Assembly (NCBI RefSeq): GCF_003977595.1
Contig: NZ_RYYR01000015.1
Location: 33,907-97,906 of the forward strand
Reading direction: 5' to 3'
DNA from: Lysinibacillus antri
Lineage (GTDB): Bacteria > Bacillota > Bacilli > Bacillales_A > Planococcaceae
DNA: 64,000 nucleotides
Shown here: positions 25,898-35,216 of the stretch, piece after piece
Layout: each line of letters begins with the position of its first letter
How positions within the stretch are numbered: position 1 is the first letter of the stretch
Program-made: the position numbers and the translations under genes
Notes under the pieces: model-generated
The model's input: the letters and a program-made list of their open reading frames with translations, nothing else
Told to the model about the DNA's origin: nothing
Databases searched by the model: none

Positions 25898-27079
25898 TTA
25901 AGTTGATTGAATTACCATGGCAATTCCTTGTCCGCCCCCAATACAAAGACTCACGACGGCATATTTCCCACCGCGGCGTTTTAATTCGTAAGCTGCGGAT
26001 AAAGCAATACGTGTTCCACTTGCCCCTACCGGATGTCCAAGGGCAATTGCTCCGCCATGGACGTTGGTGATGTCTCGATTTAATCCAAGCTCTTTTTCGA
26101 CCGCTAAAAATTGTGCTGCAAAGGCTTCATTGACTTCGATTAAATCTATATCCGCCAATGTTAAATTCGCTCGTTCTAGGGCCTGTTTGATAGCTGGCAC
26201 TGGACCAATTCCCATAATTGTTGGGTCGACACCTGCAACTCCCCACGAAACAATTCGTGCAATCGGATTTAATCCATTTTGTTGAACGGCGCTTTCGCTT
26301 GCAACGACTACCGAAGCTGCACCATCATTAATACCCGATGCATTTCCAGCCGTAACCGTTCCGTCTTTTATAAAGGCAGGGCGTAAAGAGGCTAACATTT
26401 CAATTGTTGTATTCTCCTTAATATGTTCATCTACCTCAATGCGAACTTCTCCTTTTCGCGTTTTAACAGTGACAGGAACAATTTCTTCTTTAAAGACACC
26501 TGACTCCCTTGCATTAGCTGCTCGTTGTTGGGAAAGAAGAGAGAATTCATCCTGCTCTTGACGTGAAATATTGTATTGCTCGGCTAATTTTTCTGCCGTC
26601 ATCCCCATCCCTGAGCCTGTATATTGATCCGTTAAAGTTGCTTGAAGCATATCAACAAATTGTATATTACCTGTTTTTGGACCGTTAAATCGTTGTTCAA
26701 AATTTGCGTAAGGCGATTGGGACATATTTTCAGCTCCACCAGCTAAAATAATATCGCCCTCACCTAATAAAATGTGCTGAGCTGAAGTGACAATAGATTG
26801 CAAACCAGATCCGCATAAGCGATTTAAAATTAAAGCTGGTACTTCTTTTGGAACACCGGCCTTTAAGCCAATGTGCCGCGCTAAATAGGCTGCATTCACA
26901 CCCGAATGAATGACATTCCCATAAATCACATGGTCAATTTTTTCAGGTTCTACATTTGCACGTTTTAATGCCTCGACTGCCGTTATTGTCCCCAGTTCTA
27001 CTGCATTCACTGTAGCAAGGGACCCACCAAAGGATGTAAAGGCTGTTCTGGCACCTTCTACTATATATACGTTTGTCAT
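25898..27079 (-). CDS. Acetyl-CoA C-acyltransferase (thiolase)
   Basis: Thiolytic cleavage of 3-ketoacyl-CoA, or acetoacetyl-CoA formation. The 393 residues have all thiolase motifs: the nucleophile in NRLCGSGLQSI (Cys89), NEAFAAQ, the GHPVGASGTR histidine (about 349) and the second catalytic cysteine in SLCIGGGQG (about 379). It follows an acyl-CoA ligase and an acyl-CoA dehydrogenase in the same direction, so a degradative role in fatty-acid oxidation is likely. AAAGGAGG precedes the ATG. Confidence 0.93.
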   Translation of the reverse strand: MTNVYIVEGARTAFTSFGGSLATVNAVELGTITAVEALKRANVEPEKIDHVIYGNVIHSGVNAAYLARHIGLKAGVPKEVPALILNRLCGSGLQSIVTSAQHILLGEGDIILAGGAENMSQSPYANFEQRFNGPKTGNIQFVDMLQATLTDQYTGSGMGMTAEKLAEQYNISRQEQDEFSLLSQQRAANARESGVFKEEIVPVTVKTRKGEVRIEVDEHIKENTTIEMLASLRPAFIKDGTVTAGNASGINDGAASVVVASESAVQQNGLNPIARIVSWGVAGVDPTIMGIGPVPAIKQALERANLTLADIDLIEVNEAFAAQFLAVEKELGLNRDITNVHGGAIALGHPVGASGTRIALSAAYELKRRGGKYAVVSLCIGGGQGIAMVIQST

Positions 27080-27096
27080 ATTTATCCTCCTTTTTA

Positions 27097-28599
27097 CTAT
27101 GGACTTTTCGTCGTTTCGGAAATACTAGGTCGTAATGTATGTTTAAGTACTTTCCCTGAAGCGTTACGTGGTAATTGTTCTAAAAATTCTACCTGTAACG
27201 GCACTTTATATTTTGCCAGCTGTGTGCGGCAATGCTCTAGAATCTCCTCTTCCGAAATGGATTGGCCACCTTTCGTTACGACGTATGCTTTTGGAACTTC
27301 CCCATATACTTCATGAGGGACGCCTACCACTGCCGCTTCAAGGATTTGTGAAATTTGATACAATACTTCTTCTACTTCGACTGGATAAATATTTTCCCCG
27401 CCGCGATTGATCATGTCTTTCTTCCGATCCACAATATATAAAAAGCCCTCTTCATCAAATCGGCCTAAGTCACCTGAATAGAGCCAGCCATTTTGTATTG
27501 TGTTCGCTGTTTCCTCAGGATTTCGTAAATATCCCTTCATCACCTGAGCGCCTTTCACACAAATTTCGCCTACTTCTCCAACAGGTACTTCTACGCCTTC
27601 TGGATCCACTAATTTCACTTCAGTCCGCGCTAACGGTTTACCTACTGAACCAATTTTCGTTAAGGCATGTTCGTCTGTTAAAGAAGAAGCAGCAGGTGTA
27701 TTTTCCGTTTGCCCATAGAGATTTTGTACTTTCACATTTGGGAATGTATCTTTTAGTCGTTTTACTAATTCGTACGGCATAGGTGCTGCACCATAGCAGA
27801 ATAGTCGTAAGTGATCGAAGCTATAATTTTTTAACTCTGGTTTATTAAGTAAAATGGTATACATGGCTGGTACACCAAAGAAAATTGTGGCATTTGTCTC
27901 TACTAACTTTGACAATGTTTGTTCTGGAGAAAACGCTTCCTCAACAATAACCGCGCCCCCTTTATACATTGTCGGAACAGCAAATACATGACTTCCTGCA
28001 CAATGGAATAGCGGAGTACATATAAACATTTTGTCTTCTCTGCTCATCTTCATAGACTGGGACCAAATGTCGGCTGTTTCGTATAAATTTCGGTGAGATA
28101 GCATGACTCCCTTTGGCTTACCTGTAGTGCCTGAAGTATACATAACTACAGCAGTATCATTCACATCGAGTGTTGGAAGCTTTGTGTAGGGACTTTCTTG
28201 TTGTAATAATTCACGAAGTTGTGTTGTACTGATTTTCTGCTGAAAAGGATGTTGGGAGTTTTGGATTGTTTGTTCAATCTTTTCATCATAGAATAATACC
28301 TTTGCCTCTGAATGCGAGAAAATGTATTCTACTTCCGGTGGTGCTAGTTTCGTATTAACAGGCATGACCGTTAAGCCCGCAAGCTGCACACCATAGTAAA
28401 CAGCTAAAAACAGGTCTGAGTTCAGCATGAATTGTGCAACTAGATCTCCTTGTTTATAGCCTTGCTGATGTAAATAAGAGGCCACTTTTTGTGCATTTTT
28501 GTAAAGTTCACTATACGTCCATCGATTTTCTTCAAATTGAATTGCGAGTGAATCTGGATTACTCATTGCATGTTGCCTTAACACATCCGTAACGAACAT
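27097..28599 (-). CDS. Acyl-CoA synthetase (AMP-forming ligase)
   Basis: Activates a carboxylic acid to its CoA thioester through an acyl-AMP. About 500 residues with the adenylate-forming core motifs YTSGTTGKPKGV (P-loop), YGQTE, the hinge GWLYSGDLG...IVDRKKDMINRGGENIYP, and the C-terminal catalytic lysine in PRNASGKVLK. The start at 28599 has GGGGGG seven bases upstream; the frame is open to 28638. Medium- or long-chain fatty acids are the probable substrates given the operon; aromatic acids cannot be excluded. Eighteen bases separate it from the thiolase gene. Confidence 0.92.
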   Translation of the reverse strand: MFVTDVLRQHAMSNPDSLAIQFEENRWTYSELYKNAQKVASYLHQQGYKQGDLVAQFMLNSDLFLAVYYGVQLAGLTVMPVNTKLAPPEVEYIFSHSEAKVLFYDEKIEQTIQNSQHPFQQKISTTQLRELLQQESPYTKLPTLDVNDTAVVMYTSGTTGKPKGVMLSHRNLYETADIWSQSMKMSREDKMFICTPLFHCAGSHVFAVPTMYKGGAVIVEEAFSPEQTLSKLVETNATIFFGVPAMYTILLNKPELKNYSFDHLRLFCYGAAPMPYELVKRLKDTFPNVKVQNLYGQTENTPAASSLTDEHALTKIGSVGKPLARTEVKLVDPEGVEVPVGEVGEICVKGAQVMKGYLRNPEETANTIQNGWLYSGDLGRFDEEGFLYIVDRKKDMINRGGENIYPVEVEEVLYQISQILEAAVVGVPHEVYGEVPKAYVVTKGGQSISEEEILEHCRTQLAKYKVPLQVEFLEQLPRNASGKVLKHTLRPSISETTKSP

Positions 28600-28671
28600 A
28601 AACATTCCCCCCATGTTATATACAAAATCTCTAGACACTAATCCAATTCCGATATACTCTACAGAAATCCA

Positions 28672-29820
28672 CTATTTTAAAATCTCCTTTGCTATAATCC
28701 CCTTCATAATTTCAGTTGTCCCTGCATAAATCGCGGCAACCGGGATATCTCGAAAACGTCTTGCAATCTCGTACTCTTCCATATAGCCGTACCCACCATG
28801 AAGTTGGAGACAGTCGCTCGCTACTCGTTTGGCCATTTCACTAATCCACCATTTTGCCATCGACACTTCCTTCACAATGGATTCCCCAGCAATATGTTTT
28901 GAAACGAGTGAATTTACATAAGTTCGACCGATATCAATTTCTGTTGCCATTTCGGCTAATTTAAATTGGGTATTTTGAAAATCTGCAATGGTGCGATCGA
29001 ATGCTTTGCGCGTTGTCACATACTCTTTTGTAATCCGAAACATTTCTTCAGCTTCTATTTGCACTTCAATCGCAACCAGCAATCGCTCTTGCTGAAGCTT
29101 GTCCATTAAATAGTAAAATCCTTTTCCTTCTTCTCCTAATAGATTACTAGCTGGCACTTTGGCATCCTCAAAAATGAGTTCTCCTGTGTCTGCTGAATGC
29201 ATGCCGACTTTATTTAACTTTTTGCCACGCTTAAATCCAGGTGTGCCAGTTTCTACAACAATTAAACTGATTCCTCTGTAGGCTGGCTTTGCTTGGGGAT
29301 CAGTTTTACATACTACCACGACATAATCTGCATGAATTCCATTTGTGATAAAGGTTTTTTCTCCATTTAAAATATAATAGTCACCTTCTCGTCGGGCTGT
29401 TGTACGTATCCCCGCAAGGTCAGAACCAGCTCCAGGTTCCGTCATAGCAATCGCTGAAATCCACTCACCTGACACACTTTTCGGAAGCCACTTTTCCTTT
29501 TGTTCTGTTGTTCCGAACTGTTCAATATATGGTACAACGATATCTGAGTGCAACACGATGCCACTTGCTAATCCAGCACCTACTCTCTCTAATTCTTCCG
29601 CTAGAATCATAGAGTAACCAAAGTCCAACTGTAAGCCTCCATGTTGTTCACTTACTTGTGGACATAAAAAACCATGTTCCCCAAGCTTTCGCCAAAACGC
29701 TCTTGGGATGTCTCGTTGTTGTTCCCACTCCTCAAAATAAGGATATGCTTCTTTGTCCAACATTTTACGCAGGGATGAGCGAAACATCTCATGTTCATCG
29801 GTGAATAAACCTACAACCAT
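28672..29820 (-). CDS. Acyl-CoA dehydrogenase
   Basis: FAD-dependent alpha,beta-dehydrogenation of acyl-CoA. 382 residues with the ACAD signatures AMTEPGAGSDLAGI and DCLQLHGGYGYMEEYEIARRFRD and the C-terminal IYAGTTEIMKGIIAKEIL. The residue that is the catalytic base in MCAD-type enzymes (E in YEGT) is alanine here. In isovaleryl- and long-chain-type enzymes the base sits elsewhere, and the Glu-rich helix with QIEAEEMFR is a candidate region. First gene of a three-gene operon with ligase and thiolase. No enoyl-CoA hydratase gene is present, so those steps must be encoded elsewhere. Confidence 0.92.
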   Translation of the reverse strand: MVVGLFTDEHEMFRSSLRKMLDKEAYPYFEEWEQQRDIPRAFWRKLGEHGFLCPQVSEQHGGLQLDFGYSMILAEELERVGAGLASGIVLHSDIVVPYIEQFGTTEQKEKWLPKSVSGEWISAIAMTEPGAGSDLAGIRTTARREGDYYILNGEKTFITNGIHADYVVVVCKTDPQAKPAYRGISLIVVETGTPGFKRGKKLNKVGMHSADTGELIFEDAKVPASNLLGEEGKGFYYLMDKLQQERLLVAIEVQIEAEEMFRITKEYVTTRKAFDRTIADFQNTQFKLAEMATEIDIGRTYVNSLVSKHIAGESIVKEVSMAKWWISEMAKRVASDCLQLHGGYGYMEEYEIARRFRDIPVAAIYAGTTEIMKGIIAKEILK

Positions 29821-29952
29821 TCCATTCTCCCCTATCAGAATATAGAATTTTCAGAAAAATATACCTCTATTTTAACAACCCAATTATGAACAATCAATAT
29901 ATTAGTAAAGAAATATTTGTACATTTTCTAGAATATTAATTGTATAAAGTAG

Positions 29953-29990
29953 AAAAACTTGATCAAGAATAATATCTTAATCAAGTTTTT
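29953..29990 (-). terminator. Terminator of the hemAT-like gene
   Basis: Stem AAAAACTTGA/TCAAGTTTTT with T-rich flank on the minus strand, directly after the stop. Confidence 0.8.
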
Positions 29991-29994
29991 GACG

Positions 29995-31743
29995 TTAATT
30001 ATATTGTAGTTTTCGATCTATTAATAATTGCTGAAGCTCTTTTAAGTTTCCAATTACGACATTCGATACTTTCGATACTTCTTCCATGTAGTGTTCTGCT
30101 ACATCATTTTTACCGTTCTCGTGTGCTTCCACTGCTTTTTTAGCAACTTCATACACTTTTTTATGATAGCTTTCTAACTCCTGGAATATTCGTTCTTTTC
30201 CTAATAGTTCTCGACCTTTCCCATAATACCATTCACCTAATCTCGAGTCTTGTGGTGAACCGATATCACGGCTTGTCATTTTTTCAAACCCTAGTAATAA
30301 GTTATATATTTTCCATCGCCATAAGAGGTGGTCTGTTATTGCAACTTCGATTATATCCTCTTGACTAATTATAAAGTTTTTAGAAATCGTAGTTGTTCGA
30401 TAATCATCAATCATTTTACTTAATTGATAAATAGCAGAACCCACTTCGAAGGTAATCGCTTTACTTCGCTTAGTACTCTCTGCAATGTTTTTGTTTCGTT
30501 CGGAAATGGCGGCCGATGATTCCGCTTGTAGTCTTGCCGTTGTTGCAATTTCCTCAAATCGCTCGCCTTGTAGTTGTATCGCTTTATTTAATTCCGTTAA
30601 TGTTTTCGTAACGTGAGCCGCATCACTTACACTTCCATGGAGTTCATTGGCTGATTGTTTGATTTGTGTATCGATTTCACTTGTTATATTTAATAATTCT
30701 CTAATATCTTCATTGATGGATTGAACACTATGTTTTGTATCATCTGCTAATTTTCGTACTTCTTCTGCAACAACTGCAAACCCTTTTCCTGTCTCTCCTG
30801 CTCGAGCAGCTTCGATGGATGCATTTAATGCTAATAAATTTGTTTGATCTGCAATTTCTTGAATTAAGCTCATCAATTTTGCAACGCTATCTACTCGGTC
30901 TACTAAGCGTTTCACATCTTGTTGTACTTTTTGTTGACCAACATCAGTCTTTTGTAAAATTGTCGTTACATGCTGCAATGAATCTAAATCTTTGTTTAAA
31001 GCTTTTAATGCGTGTTGTGTTTGACTGGCAACATCTCCAACAGAAGCGGCAATTTCTTCAATACTTGCATCTAATTCTTGCATCGCATCACTTGCTAATA
31101 TTACGTCTTGTTGTTGGACATCCTGGAATTGTACAAGCTCTTTAATTTGATCAAGTTGCGTATTGTATTCAATGATTTCCCCAAGACCATTAACAACAGA
31201 ACCACCTTGTATTTCTATATAAGTCTCAGTAATAATCTGAATATCAATTGTTACTAAACTATCATAGGTTAGTAACACGTCTAGCATCTTTACTTGGTCG
31301 TTCCCAAGTTTTTTAACGATTAAAGGGATGAATAATTGATTAATTAGTGTGTAAGCTGAGATCATCCAGTTTGGTAAAACACCGATTCTTGCATGGGTAT
31401 AGGCAATTTTACGACGCTTAAAAACATAATCAATAGTTAAATCATCTTCAAATAAACTAACAAAGTGGCGATTTAACGTTACTTTTAATCGCTCTACGGA
31501 TGAATACGTATTGATAATATGATGAAACTTTGGAATATCTAACAACTTTTTATAAAACATGTCCATTATATATTCGCGGTTCTCTTCATAGATTTCACTT
31601 AAACAAAGTGTAGAATCTCTGCGAATTTGGGTTAGAGCAAGAAAGTCTAATTTTTCTTTAAATCGTTCATTTGTATTAATGTCGGATTGATTGGTGTTAG
31701 AAAAATATTCATAGTTTTGCAGTTTTCTACGGTTACCGAACAA
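29995..31743 (-). CDS. hemAT: Globin-coupled chemoreceptor, HemAT-like, with C-terminal CZB-like domain
   Basis: Soluble oxygen-type chemotaxis transducer. 582 residues from the TTG at 31743 (GGAGG seven bases upstream). Domain order: globin sensor (about 30-185) with the haem-proximal His117 in [13 protein letters not shown] and distal-type Tyr64 in MFYKKL; methyl-accepting signalling domain (about 205-455) with the conserved tip [20 protein letters not shown]; and a C-terminal CZB-like domain (about 465-570). B. subtilis HemAT (about 430 residues) has no CZB. In this one the expected zinc ligands are incomplete: His472 and His527 are present, but the Cys position is Ser500 ([12 protein letters not shown]) and the last His position is Tyr531. 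No transmembrane segment. Monocistronic, next to the nitrate genes. Confidence 0.9.
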   Translation of the reverse strand: MFGNRRKLQNYEYFSNTNQSDINTNERFKEKLDFLALTQIRRDSTLCLSEIYEENREYIMDMFYKKLLDIPKFHHIINTYSSVERLKVTLNRHFVSLFEDDLTIDYVFKRRKIAYTHARIGVLPNWMISAYTLINQLFIPLIVKKLGNDQVKMLDVLLTYDSLVTIDIQIITETYIEIQGGSVVNGLGEIIEYNTQLDQIKELVQFQDVQQQDVILASDAMQELDASIEEIAASVGDVASQTQHALKALNKDLDSLQHVTTILQKTDVGQQKVQQDVKRLVDRVDSVAKLMSLIQEIADQTNLLALNASIEAARAGETGKGFAVVAEEVRKLADDTKHSVQSINEDIRELLNITSEIDTQIKQSANELHGSVSDAAHVTKTLTELNKAIQLQGERFEEIATTARLQAESSAAISERNKNIAESTKRSKAITFEVGSAIYQLSKMIDDYRTTTISKNFIISQEDIIEVAITDHLLWRWKIYNLLLGFEKMTSRDIGSPQDSRLGEWYYGKGRELLGKERIFQELESYHKKVYEVAKKAVEAHENGKNDVAEHYMEEVSKVSNVVIGNLKELQQLLIDRKLQYN

Positions 31744-31852
31744 TGGAAATCCTCCTCTTAAATAGGTACGCATTTATTTCCATTTTATAATAAAATTGTT
31801 AAGAAGTGATTAAAATTTATGTATTTTTAAGTAATTTTATGAACTTTTGATT

Positions 31853-31901
31853 AAAAAAAGGTATTAACATGCTCAGATTATGTAGCTTACGTTAATACCT
31901 T
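31853..31901 (-). terminator. Terminator of the 79-residue hypothetical gene
   Basis: Stem AAGGTATTAAC/GTTAATACCTT with seven or more T residues on the minus strand. Confidence 0.8.
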
Positions 31902-31911
31902 GTAAATTATA

Positions 31912-32151
31912 TTAATTATGTTTTTTTTCATCAGGTGATTCTTTTCTGAATACCTCTGTGATCAATTCATCATCTTCCGCTTTTACCCGTTTATTTAACT
32001 CTTCAACCGCAATAGCGTCTACTGTCTGCATATCTTCATGTAAATCAAAAAGGCTTATGTTCTCAGAGTTCACCATGTCTGGTTTATCGGTATATGGTAA
32101 ATCTGCAAAAGCCATTTTCTTATCCGGTAATGATTCCCAATCTTTTTTCAT
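31912..32151 (-). CDS. Conserved-looking acidic small protein, unknown
   Basis: 79 residues, hydrophilic and acidic, starting MKKDWESLPDKKMAFADLPY and ending with a charged EVFRKESPDEKKHN tail. AAGGAGTG precedes the ATG and a terminator follows the stop, so it is very probably a real gene. No membrane segment, cysteine pair or known motif; I do not recognise it. Confidence 0.6.
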   Translation of the reverse strand: MKKDWESLPDKKMAFADLPYTDKPDMVNSENISLFDLHEDMQTVDAIAVEELNKRVKAEDDELITEVFRKESPDEKKHN

Positions 32152-32285
32152 TTATCTACACTCCTTTTTAGTAGTATGTGCAGAAATGGTGCCAGGTACT
32201 CGTACAATTCAGTGAGGCACTCTTTTGGTACATGTTCCAAGACTTTGATAGACTAATAGGAACGAAAGGAGGAATTTATTTATGT

Positions 32286-32840
32286 ATGATGGCAATTATT
32301 GGTGGAGGTCCTGCTGGAGGTAGTGCTGCGATTTACACTGCTAAAGCTGGTAAAAAAACGATTATTATCGATAGTGATCAAGGTGTAACAAAACGCGCTC
32401 TTCTTTATAACCATTACGGTGTTGTCGAAATTACGGGACCAGATCTTGTAGCAGTTGGTTTAAATCAAGCAAAGCATTTCGGTGCAGAAGTTGCAGAAAC
32501 TAAGGTGACTTCCATTACAAAGCATGCTGAAGGGTTTACATTAGCTACTGAAAACGGTGAATTTGAAGCAAAACAAATCATTTTAGCTACTGGTTTCTTA
32601 ACTGATTTAGCGGATAGCTTAGGCCTTGCAACAAAACCAGGTACAGAACCACGTGTTAAAACAATTTTTGATGTCGATGCAGCTGGTAAAACAAATGTTG
32701 AAGGTGTTTGGGCAACAGGAACTTGTGCAGGATTTAGTGTACATACAATCATTACAGCTGGTGACGGAGCAAAAGTTGCCATTAACTTAATTAGTGAATT
32801 AAATGGTGAACGTTATGTTGACCATGACGTTTTAAAATAA
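32286..32840 (+). CDS. Single-domain FAD/NAD-dependent oxidoreductase (TrxB-like) with altered start
   Basis: About 185 residues with the FAD dinucleotide fold MMAIIGGGPAGGSAAIYTAKAGKKTIIIDSD and a second site ATGFLTDLAD, ending GVWATGTCAGFSVHTIITAGDGAKVAINLI. This is the short thioredoxin-reductase-like flavoprotein type lacking an NADP domain. The best-placed ATG (32282, nine bases after AAAGGAGG) reads MYDG and then leaves the frame, stopping after 13 codons. The usual family N-terminus MYDVxIIGGGPAG would be restored by two extra bases there. Translation can still begin at the in-frame ATG pair at 32286/32289. It is therefore either a mild frameshift at the 5' end or a re-started gene. 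Confidence 0.75.
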   Translation: MMAIIGGGPAGGSAAIYTAKAGKKTIIIDSDQGVTKRALLYNHYGVVEITGPDLVAVGLNQAKHFGAEVAETKVTSITKHAEGFTLATENGEFEAKQIILATGFLTDLADSLGLATKPGTEPRVKTIFDVDAAGKTNVEGVWATGTCAGFSVHTIITAGDGAKVAINLISELNGERYVDHDVLK

Positions 32841-32847
32841 TCAGATT

Positions 32848-32887
32848 AGGGCTTAATCCTTGTCAATACAACAATTGATTAAGCCCT
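32848..32887. terminator. Bidirectional terminator between the oxidoreductase and narK
   Basis: 11-bp stem AGGGCTTAATC/GATTAAGCCCT between convergent genes, with T-rich flank on the plus side. Confidence 0.8.
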
Positions 32888-32892
32888 TTAGA

Positions 32893-34404
32893 TTATCCAT
32901 TTTTATTTTCTTCCGTTATATCAGAAAATGTTCCAACATATCGGACAACATCGCCGGTTTCATCCTTTACAGCACTGATTGTGAGCCATTCCAGATACTC
33001 TTCGCCACTTTTTCGTTTATTCCAAATTTCACCTTGCCACATGCCTGTTTCTTTTATACTTTTCCACATGGCATCATAAAATTCTTTACTTTGACGGTTT
33101 GTTTTTAAAATTCTTGGCGTTTCTCCAATAACCTCATCTTTTGTATAGCCCGTTAATTTCGTAAAGGCCGGATTGACTGTTTTGATTTTCCCAGAGGTTT
33201 CGGTTACTAGAATTCCTTGTGCAGTCGAATTAAAGACTTCTTGCGACATGCGAAGGCGATCTTGATAATACATACTCACGACAATAACAAGACTTGCTAA
33301 CGAAACCGATGAGAGAAGCATAAATCCAATTGAATATTGCCCTGTAATAGAGAAGATCGATGCTAATAGAATCGGTGGGAAAAATCCACCTAGTCCACCC
33401 ATCATAGAAACAATACCATTTACAATCCCAGCTTGTTTATTAAAGTAAAACGGTACCAACTTAAAGATAACACCATTTCCAATTCCGGCTACGACCGCAA
33501 TGAGTATACAGCCAATTGTATATAATAGTAGAGACGGGGAAAAGGCTAATAAAATTGCAGATAATGTATAGGTTGCAAAGACAAACATTAACAAAAATAA
33601 TGGATTGAACTTATCACCTAACCAACCACCAATAGGACGGAATAATGTAGCGACCACAATAAATCCAGCTGTTCGCATACCTGCATCTACTTTTTCTAAT
33701 CCAAAATTGGAAACTAAGAAATTCGGGAGATAGACAGTAAAGGCAACGAATGAACCAAACGTAATAAAATAAAACAACGAGAAATTCCATAGCTTCCCGT
33801 TTTTGTACACACCTTTTATTTGTTCCACAATCGGTGTTTTCGTTCTCTTTTCTTTCCGATCACCTAAAAAGAAATTTAACGCAATAAATAGAAGTAATAA
33901 GATTAGATATAGCTTGATTGTAGAAGACCAACCAATTTGATTTGCAATGATTGGTGCAGAAAATGTCGTGATGGCGGTTCCAATATTCCCCGCCCCGTAA
34001 ATCCCATTGACAAAGCCCATTTTTTCTTTTGGATAGTACTTTGGTAAAGAGGTAACACCAACAGAAAACACTGCCCCACCAATCCCTAGAAACAATCCAC
34101 CAATAATTAAATCCGTATAACTGTTTGCTTCACTAATATAAAATACTGGAAATAGTAGTGCGACGAAGCTTAGTAAAAATACCCACCTTGAACCAATGAC
34201 ATCTGCAAAGTATCCAAGGGGAATTCGTAGTATGGATCCTAATATAACTGGAATGGCGGTAAGGATAGCCAATTTATCAGCTGGAATACTGATATCTTCC
34301 CCCATAAAGGAGATAAGTGAAGAGATAATCACCCACACCATGAATCCAACTACTAAGTTCAATGTTTGCAACGGTAACTGTATTTTTTTAATCACATATT
34401 TCAC
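32893..34404 (-). CDS. narK: NarK-type nitrate/nitrite MFS transporter fused to a C-terminal PAS domain
   Basis: 503 residues. Residues 1-380 are a 12-helix NarK-family permease: substrate arginines in LRIPLG (Arg60) and LFRPIGG (Arg256), and the nitrate signature loops GFVNGIYGAGNIGTA (130-144) and GIVNGIVSMMGGLGGFFPP. Residues 388-498 are a complete PAS/PAC domain (FNSTAQGILVTETSGKIKTV...NPAFTKLTGYTKDEVIG...EIWNKRKSGEEYLEWL...YVGTFSDITEE). After TM12 the tail must be cytoplasmic. Ordinary NarK proteins end after TM12, so this is a transporter-sensor fusion. The neighbouring NreB-like kinase lacks a PAS domain. The start is GTG at 34404; a GTG nine bases further in (34395) is also possible. 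Upstream lies a TTAGGGAA-N21-TTCCCTAA element shared with narG. Confidence 0.88.
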   Translation of the reverse strand: MKYVIKKIQLPLQTLNLVVGFMVWVIISSLISFMGEDISIPADKLAILTAIPVILGSILRIPLGYFADVIGSRWVFLLSFVALLFPVFYISEANSYTDLIIGGLFLGIGGAVFSVGVTSLPKYYPKEKMGFVNGIYGAGNIGTAITTFSAPIIANQIGWSSTIKLYLILLLLFIALNFFLGDRKEKRTKTPIVEQIKGVYKNGKLWNFSLFYFITFGSFVAFTVYLPNFLVSNFGLEKVDAGMRTAGFIVVATLFRPIGGWLGDKFNPLFLLMFVFATYTLSAILLAFSPSLLLYTIGCILIAVVAGIGNGVIFKLVPFYFNKQAGIVNGIVSMMGGLGGFFPPILLASIFSITGQYSIGFMLLSSVSLASLVIVVSMYYQDRLRMSQEVFNSTAQGILVTETSGKIKTVNPAFTKLTGYTKDEVIGETPRILKTNRQSKEFYDAMWKSIKETGMWQGEIWNKRKSGEEYLEWLTISAVKDETGDVVRYVGTFSDITEENKNG

Positions 34405-34477
34405 CTTTTCATTTCAAAGTAATGAGCAAGTTACTGATTCCCTATGTGTAGTGTACCTATCTTTCTTTTTATTTTTA

Positions 34478-34514
34478 TTAGGGAACTCCCTTAATATAAA
34501 GAAGGATTCCCTAA
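34478..34514 (-). promoter_or_regulatory. Putative response-regulator operator upstream of narK
   Basis: TTAGGGAA (34478-34485) and TTCCCTAA (34507-34514) are separated by exactly 21 bases. The identical pair with identical spacing precedes narG (43046-43082). The narK copy also contains a compact palindrome TTAGGGA-AC-TCCCTTAA and a further half-site TTCCCTAT at 34438-34445. Confidence 0.7.
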
Positions 34515-34562
34515 AGAAAAGTGAAAGGCGCTCGCGAAAGCTTCGATAGACACTGTTAAAGT

Positions 34563-35216
34563 TTAGAAATTTAACAACTTTTTCTTAAGTGCATACTCTA
34601 CAAGTTCTGGTTTACTTTTAAAATTTAATTTTTCCATGATTCTTCCTTTATGGGCTTCAACAGTTTTCACTGAAATAAACAATTTCTCTGCAATCTCTTT
34701 ATTCCCGTATCCTTTTGCGACGAGCGGTAATATTTCTAATTCACGTGTTGTCAGTAACGTATACGGATCATCCACATTTTTTACATCTTGATATTGGTTC
34801 ACAAATTCTCTGACTAAACTCGTTGCCATTTTAGGATGGATATAGATGTCACCTTGAAAGACAGTGCGAATAGCAGAAAGAAATTCTTCTTCCGTTGAAT
34901 TTTTTAAGAGATATCCCGATGCTCCATTCTTTAAGACATGAAATAAATATTCTTCTTCGTCAAACATAGTTAATATGAGTATTTTCGTATTCGGAAAGTC
35001 CTCACTTATTTTGCCCGTTGTAATCAATCCATTTTCTCCTGGAGGCATACTTACATCGAGCAATAAAATATCAGGTGAGGTTTTGGCCACTATACTATAC
35101 GCTTCATGACCATCCGCTGCCGTTTCAAGGACTTCCATATCCGGTTGATAATTAATTATCTTTGCAAACCCCGCACGTACAACTGCATGGTCATCTGCAA
35201 TTACAACTTTAATCAA
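34563..35216 (-). CDS. NarL/NreC-type response regulator
   Basis: 217 residues: receiver domain (1-120) with the phosphoacceptor Asp54 in [12 protein letters not shown], followed by a LuxR-type HTH (about 150-215; [43 protein letters not shown]). This is the NarL/FixJ class, closest in setting to staphylococcal NreC, which activates nitrate and nitrite reduction genes. The start is TTG, inside a four-base TTGA overlap with the kinase stop, so kinase and regulator are coupled. It lies between narK and narGHJI and is the likely reader of the shared TTAGGGAA element. Confidence 0.88.
   Translation of the reverse strand: MIKVVIADDHAVVRAGFAKIINYQPDMEVLETAADGHEAYSIVAKTSPDILLLDVSMPPGENGLITTGKISEDFPNTKILILTMFDEEEYLFHVLKNGASGYLLKNSTEEEFLSAIRTVFQGDIYIHPKMATSLVREFVNQYQDVKNVDDPYTLLTTRELEILPLVAKGYGNKEIAEKLFISVKTVEAHKGRIMEKLNFKSKPELVEYALKKKLLNF

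Noticed and set aside
30735..31145. 136-residue plus-strand ORF opposite the chemoreceptor
   Set aside because: A Leu-rich shadow of the repetitive coiled-coil signalling domain; no start signals.
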